This document shows, one piece after another, positions 19,691 through 20,808 of a stretch of 20,808 bases of DNA. Where the stretch lies: IMG/VR virus record IMGVR_UViG_3300047323_000503, positions 1 to 20,808 of that record; one strand, 5' to 3'. Position 1 is the stretch's first letter; each line of letters begins with the position of its first letter. A program made the position numbers and the translations under genes. This DNA is from a virus. The notes under the pieces were generated by a model. The model saw only the letters and a program-made list of their open reading frames with translations. It did no database searches and was not told where the DNA came from.

Positions 19691-19736
19691 GGCGGATCCG
19701 CTGCACTGCCACCGCATCGTGGGCTCATGGTTCGGT

Positions 19737-19752
19737 AAGCCGGTCGCGGCTT
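19737..19752 (-). terminator. Short stem-loop after the minus-strand HTH gene
   Basis: AAGCCG (19737-19742) pairs with CGGCTT (19747-19752) around GTCG. On the minus strand it follows the HTH gene stop at 19776 by 23 bases. Six base pairs and no U-run, so only a weak terminator candidate. Confidence 0.4.
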
Positions 19753-19775
19753 CACTCGAAGACATGACGACGCGT

Positions 19776-20021
19776 TCATCGCCCAGTGGCCAGCTGCTCC
19801 GCACGGGAGCCGCTCACGCCGATCATTCTGCCGACCTCTGCCCAAGTCCTGTCGGCCTTGAGGGACTTGACGGTCCGTTGCTGGATGAGCCGGAGTTCGC
19901 GGTCTCCGTCGGCGATTTGGCCTCGGATTTCGCGTGCGGCGTTGTAGCGCTCGACCGGGTCGGCGATGGCGGCCACGTGTTCGGTGGCGGTCTCGATGGT
20001 GGTGGTGAGCGCGTCCGTCAT
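19776..20021 (-). CDS. Small coiled-coil/HTH regulator-like protein, 81 aa
   Basis: The ATG at 20021 is preferred over an in-frame start at 20123 because a good promoter (TTGAAG, 17 bp, TACTCT) ends six bases before it, implying a leaderless mRNA. After a charged helical region (VERYNAAREIRGQIADGDRELRLIQQ) the C-terminus is an HTH: RTWAEVGRMIGVSGSRAEQL. I recognise the GVSGSRAEQLA ending as common in small Streptomyces HTH proteins of unknown target. It faces a divergent plus-strand gene across overlapping promoters, a layout typical of a repressor that controls both. The helix-plus-HTH layout resembles the gene at 8963-9172. Confidence 0.82.
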   Translation of the reverse strand: MTDALTTTIETATEHVAAIADPVERYNAAREIRGQIADGDRELRLIQQRTVKSLKADRTWAEVGRMIGVSGSRAEQLATGR

Positions 20022-20027
20022 GTGTTC

Positions 20028-20093
20028 AGAGTAGGCGCGAAGCGGGACATCTTCAAGGTGCCCTTGACATGTCGCCCAGACGCCTTCAAGATG
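20028..20093. promoter_or_regulatory. Overlapping divergent promoters with shared operator-like repeats
   Basis: Minus strand: -10 TACTCT (plus 20028-20033) and -35 TTGAAG (plus 20051-20056), 17-bp spacer. Plus strand: -35 TTGACA (20064-20069) and -10-like CAAGAT (20087-20092), 17-bp spacer. CTTCAAG occurs at 20051-20057 and 20084-20090, 33 bp apart, covering the minus -35 and the plus -10. An imperfect inverted repeat, GACAT-TCAAGG against CCTTGA-ATGTC, spans 20046-20073. Confidence 0.6.
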
Positions 20094-20110
20094 GGGTTGA
20101 AGCCGAACGG

Positions 20111-20190
20111 GACTCCACCCCAAAAGGCCTCAACCGCCGACTCCACCGGCACCTCACAAATGAAAACGGCCCCAGCTCAGCGACTCCACC
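20111..20190 (+). repeat. Three exact GACTCCACC repeats in an untranslated leader
   Basis: GACTCCACC occurs at 20111-20119, 20139-20147 and 20182-20190; the last two share the longer CGACTCCACCG. They lie in the roughly 135-nt region between the predicted plus-strand promoter and the ATG at 20234. No hairpin or open frame explains them. Apart from these repeats I see no gene in 20094-20233. Confidence 0.6.
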
Positions 20191-20233
20191 GCTGGCCAGG
20201 GCCTGACCACCAGGATCTTTGAGAGGACCCCTG

Positions 20234-20617
20234 ATGGCTTCCGTACAGCTTACGTCGGCACCCGCAAGCGCCGACCACCCGGTATCCCTGCCGTCGCCCC
20301 GCGAGATGTCGCCGGCCGACGTCGCCGCCCACCAGGCCGCGTCCTACGTCCGCCCGGCCCGCAACACCGGCACCGATCGTGCCGCGGTTCGCTTCAGGAT
20401 CTGCCGGGACACCATCGCCGAGCTGTCCGCCAAGGACGCCCGTGCGATGACGCCGGCCGACTTCGACCGCCTCGCACAGGCCCAGGCCGAGCTCGCCGAG
20501 ATCACGGCAACGCTCGTCCCGGTCGACTCCGACCCCGACGCCGACGAGGCGCTCCGCCGGGTCCGCGGCGGCCAGGCCCGTACCCGCCGCACCCTCGCGT
20601 CCGCCGGGAGCTGGTGA
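20234..20617 (+). CDS. Hypothetical protein, 127 aa
   Basis: Not recognised. The ATG at 20234 follows GAGAGGA (20221-20227); the in-frame ATG at 20219 has no ribosome site. The N-terminal 30 residues are Pro/Ser-rich and probably unfolded. Residues about 30-125 are helical and charged (RAAVRFRICRDTIAELSAKD, then PADFDRLAQAQAELAEITAT and DADEALRRVRGGQARTRR). No signal peptide, membrane helix or Cys motif. It is driven from the divergent control region and so may be under control of the facing HTH protein. Confidence 0.82.
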   Translation: MASVQLTSAPASADHPVSLPSPREMSPADVAAHQAASYVRPARNTGTDRAAVRFRICRDTIAELSAKDARAMTPADFDRLAQAQAELAEITATLVPVDSDPDADEALRRVRGGQARTRRTLASAGSW

Positions 20618-20619
20618 CC

Positions 20620-20751
20620 ATGTTCGGCTCCGCAGACCTCTGCCCCGCCGACTTGGCGACGCGCCGCAGGATCAGCCGCATCAAGGCGGCGGCCAAGCAG
20701 ATCGAGAAGGCCCGCGCCCAGCGTGAGGCACTCGAAGCAGCCCGCCGCTAA
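20620..20751 (+). CDS. 43-residue basic helical protein
   Basis: The ATG at 20620 lies nine bases after GGGAG (20606-20610); a GTG at 20614 in the same frame is only three bases from that site and is less likely. The peptide (MFGSADLCPADLATRRRISR, then IKAAAKQIEKARAQREALEA) is one long basic amphipathic helix. It is coupled closely to the preceding gene. Possibly nucleic-acid binding; no family known. A stem-loop follows. Confidence 0.65.
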   Translation: MFGSADLCPADLATRRRISRIKAAAKQIEKARAQREALEAARR

Positions 20752-20766
20752 CCCCACAGACCGCCG

Positions 20767-20808
20767 CGGTCGCGGGGAGCCCACATCCCCCGAGGCCACC
20801 CGCGACCG
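20767..20808 (+). terminator. 10-bp stem-loop at the window edge
   Basis: CGGTCGCGGG at 20767-20776 pairs perfectly with CCCGCGACCG at 20799-20808; GGGG/CCCC tracts inside the 22-nt loop can extend the fold. The window ends at the last paired base, so the outer limit is not known. It probably ends the transcript of the two preceding genes. Confidence 0.6.

Noticed and set aside
19419-20222. Plus-strand open frame of 267 codons
   Set aside because: It crosses the HTH gene, its promoter and the Nudix start on the other strand and has no recognisable protein features.
1-20808. tRNA, rRNA, integrase or attachment site
   Set aside because: I looked for cloverleaf arms, conserved rRNA segments and recombinase motifs and saw none; a tRNA scan and a recombinase profile search would settle it.

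Overview
This window looks like the early (DNA-metabolism and regulation) region of a phage or prophage of a high-GC actinobacterium, most likely Streptomyces. The evidence is the strong GC bias at third codon positions, a WhiB-type iron-sulfur regulator, small genes packed end to end with ATGA/GTGA overlaps, frequent GTG starts, and many short Cys-rich proteins of the kind seen in Streptomyces phages. I see no integrase, structural gene, tRNA or CRISPR array, so I cannot tell a free phage from a prophage.

Layout. (1) 1-2485: small plus-strand genes of unknown function, including a duplicated CCHH-type protein, a coiled-coil protein and a 33-residue membrane peptide. (2) 2598-4476: a recombination pair, a YqaJ/lambda-type exonuclease and a RecT annealase. 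(3) 4544-8902: a run of overlapping small genes with a nucleic-acid-binding flavour: an HNH endonuclease, two HTH/Cys-module proteins, an HTH protein with a decayed HNH domain, WhiB and Cys-rich proteins. (4) 8963-11086: a divergent pair, a small minus-strand HTH protein and a large GIY-YIG nuclease/C5-cytosine methyltransferase fusion that appears to be read from a leaderless transcript. (5) 11181-14335: a complete replication-initiation module, namely a lambda-O-like initiator, a DnaC-like AAA+ loader and a DnaB helicase. Inside the initiator gene are seven 18-bp dyad iterons followed by an A-rich stretch, the plan of the lambda origin. (6) 14332-18217: more small genes, many predicted to bind zinc. 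(7) 18276-20021: a minus-strand cassette of a 72-residue protein, two related Nudix proteins (one fused to an HTH) and a small HTH protein. (8) 20234-20751: two plus-strand genes driven from a compact divergent promoter/operator region.

How it may work together: the initiator binds its own internal iterons, opens the A-rich stretch and lets the loader deliver DnaB; exonuclease and RecT provide recombination; the methyltransferase fusion modifies and may also cut DNA; WhiB and the HTH proteins regulate. The observations most worth checking are the lambda-type origin, the GIY-YIG/methyltransferase fusion with its retained internal start and two-frame recognition region, and the divergent switch at 20022-20093.
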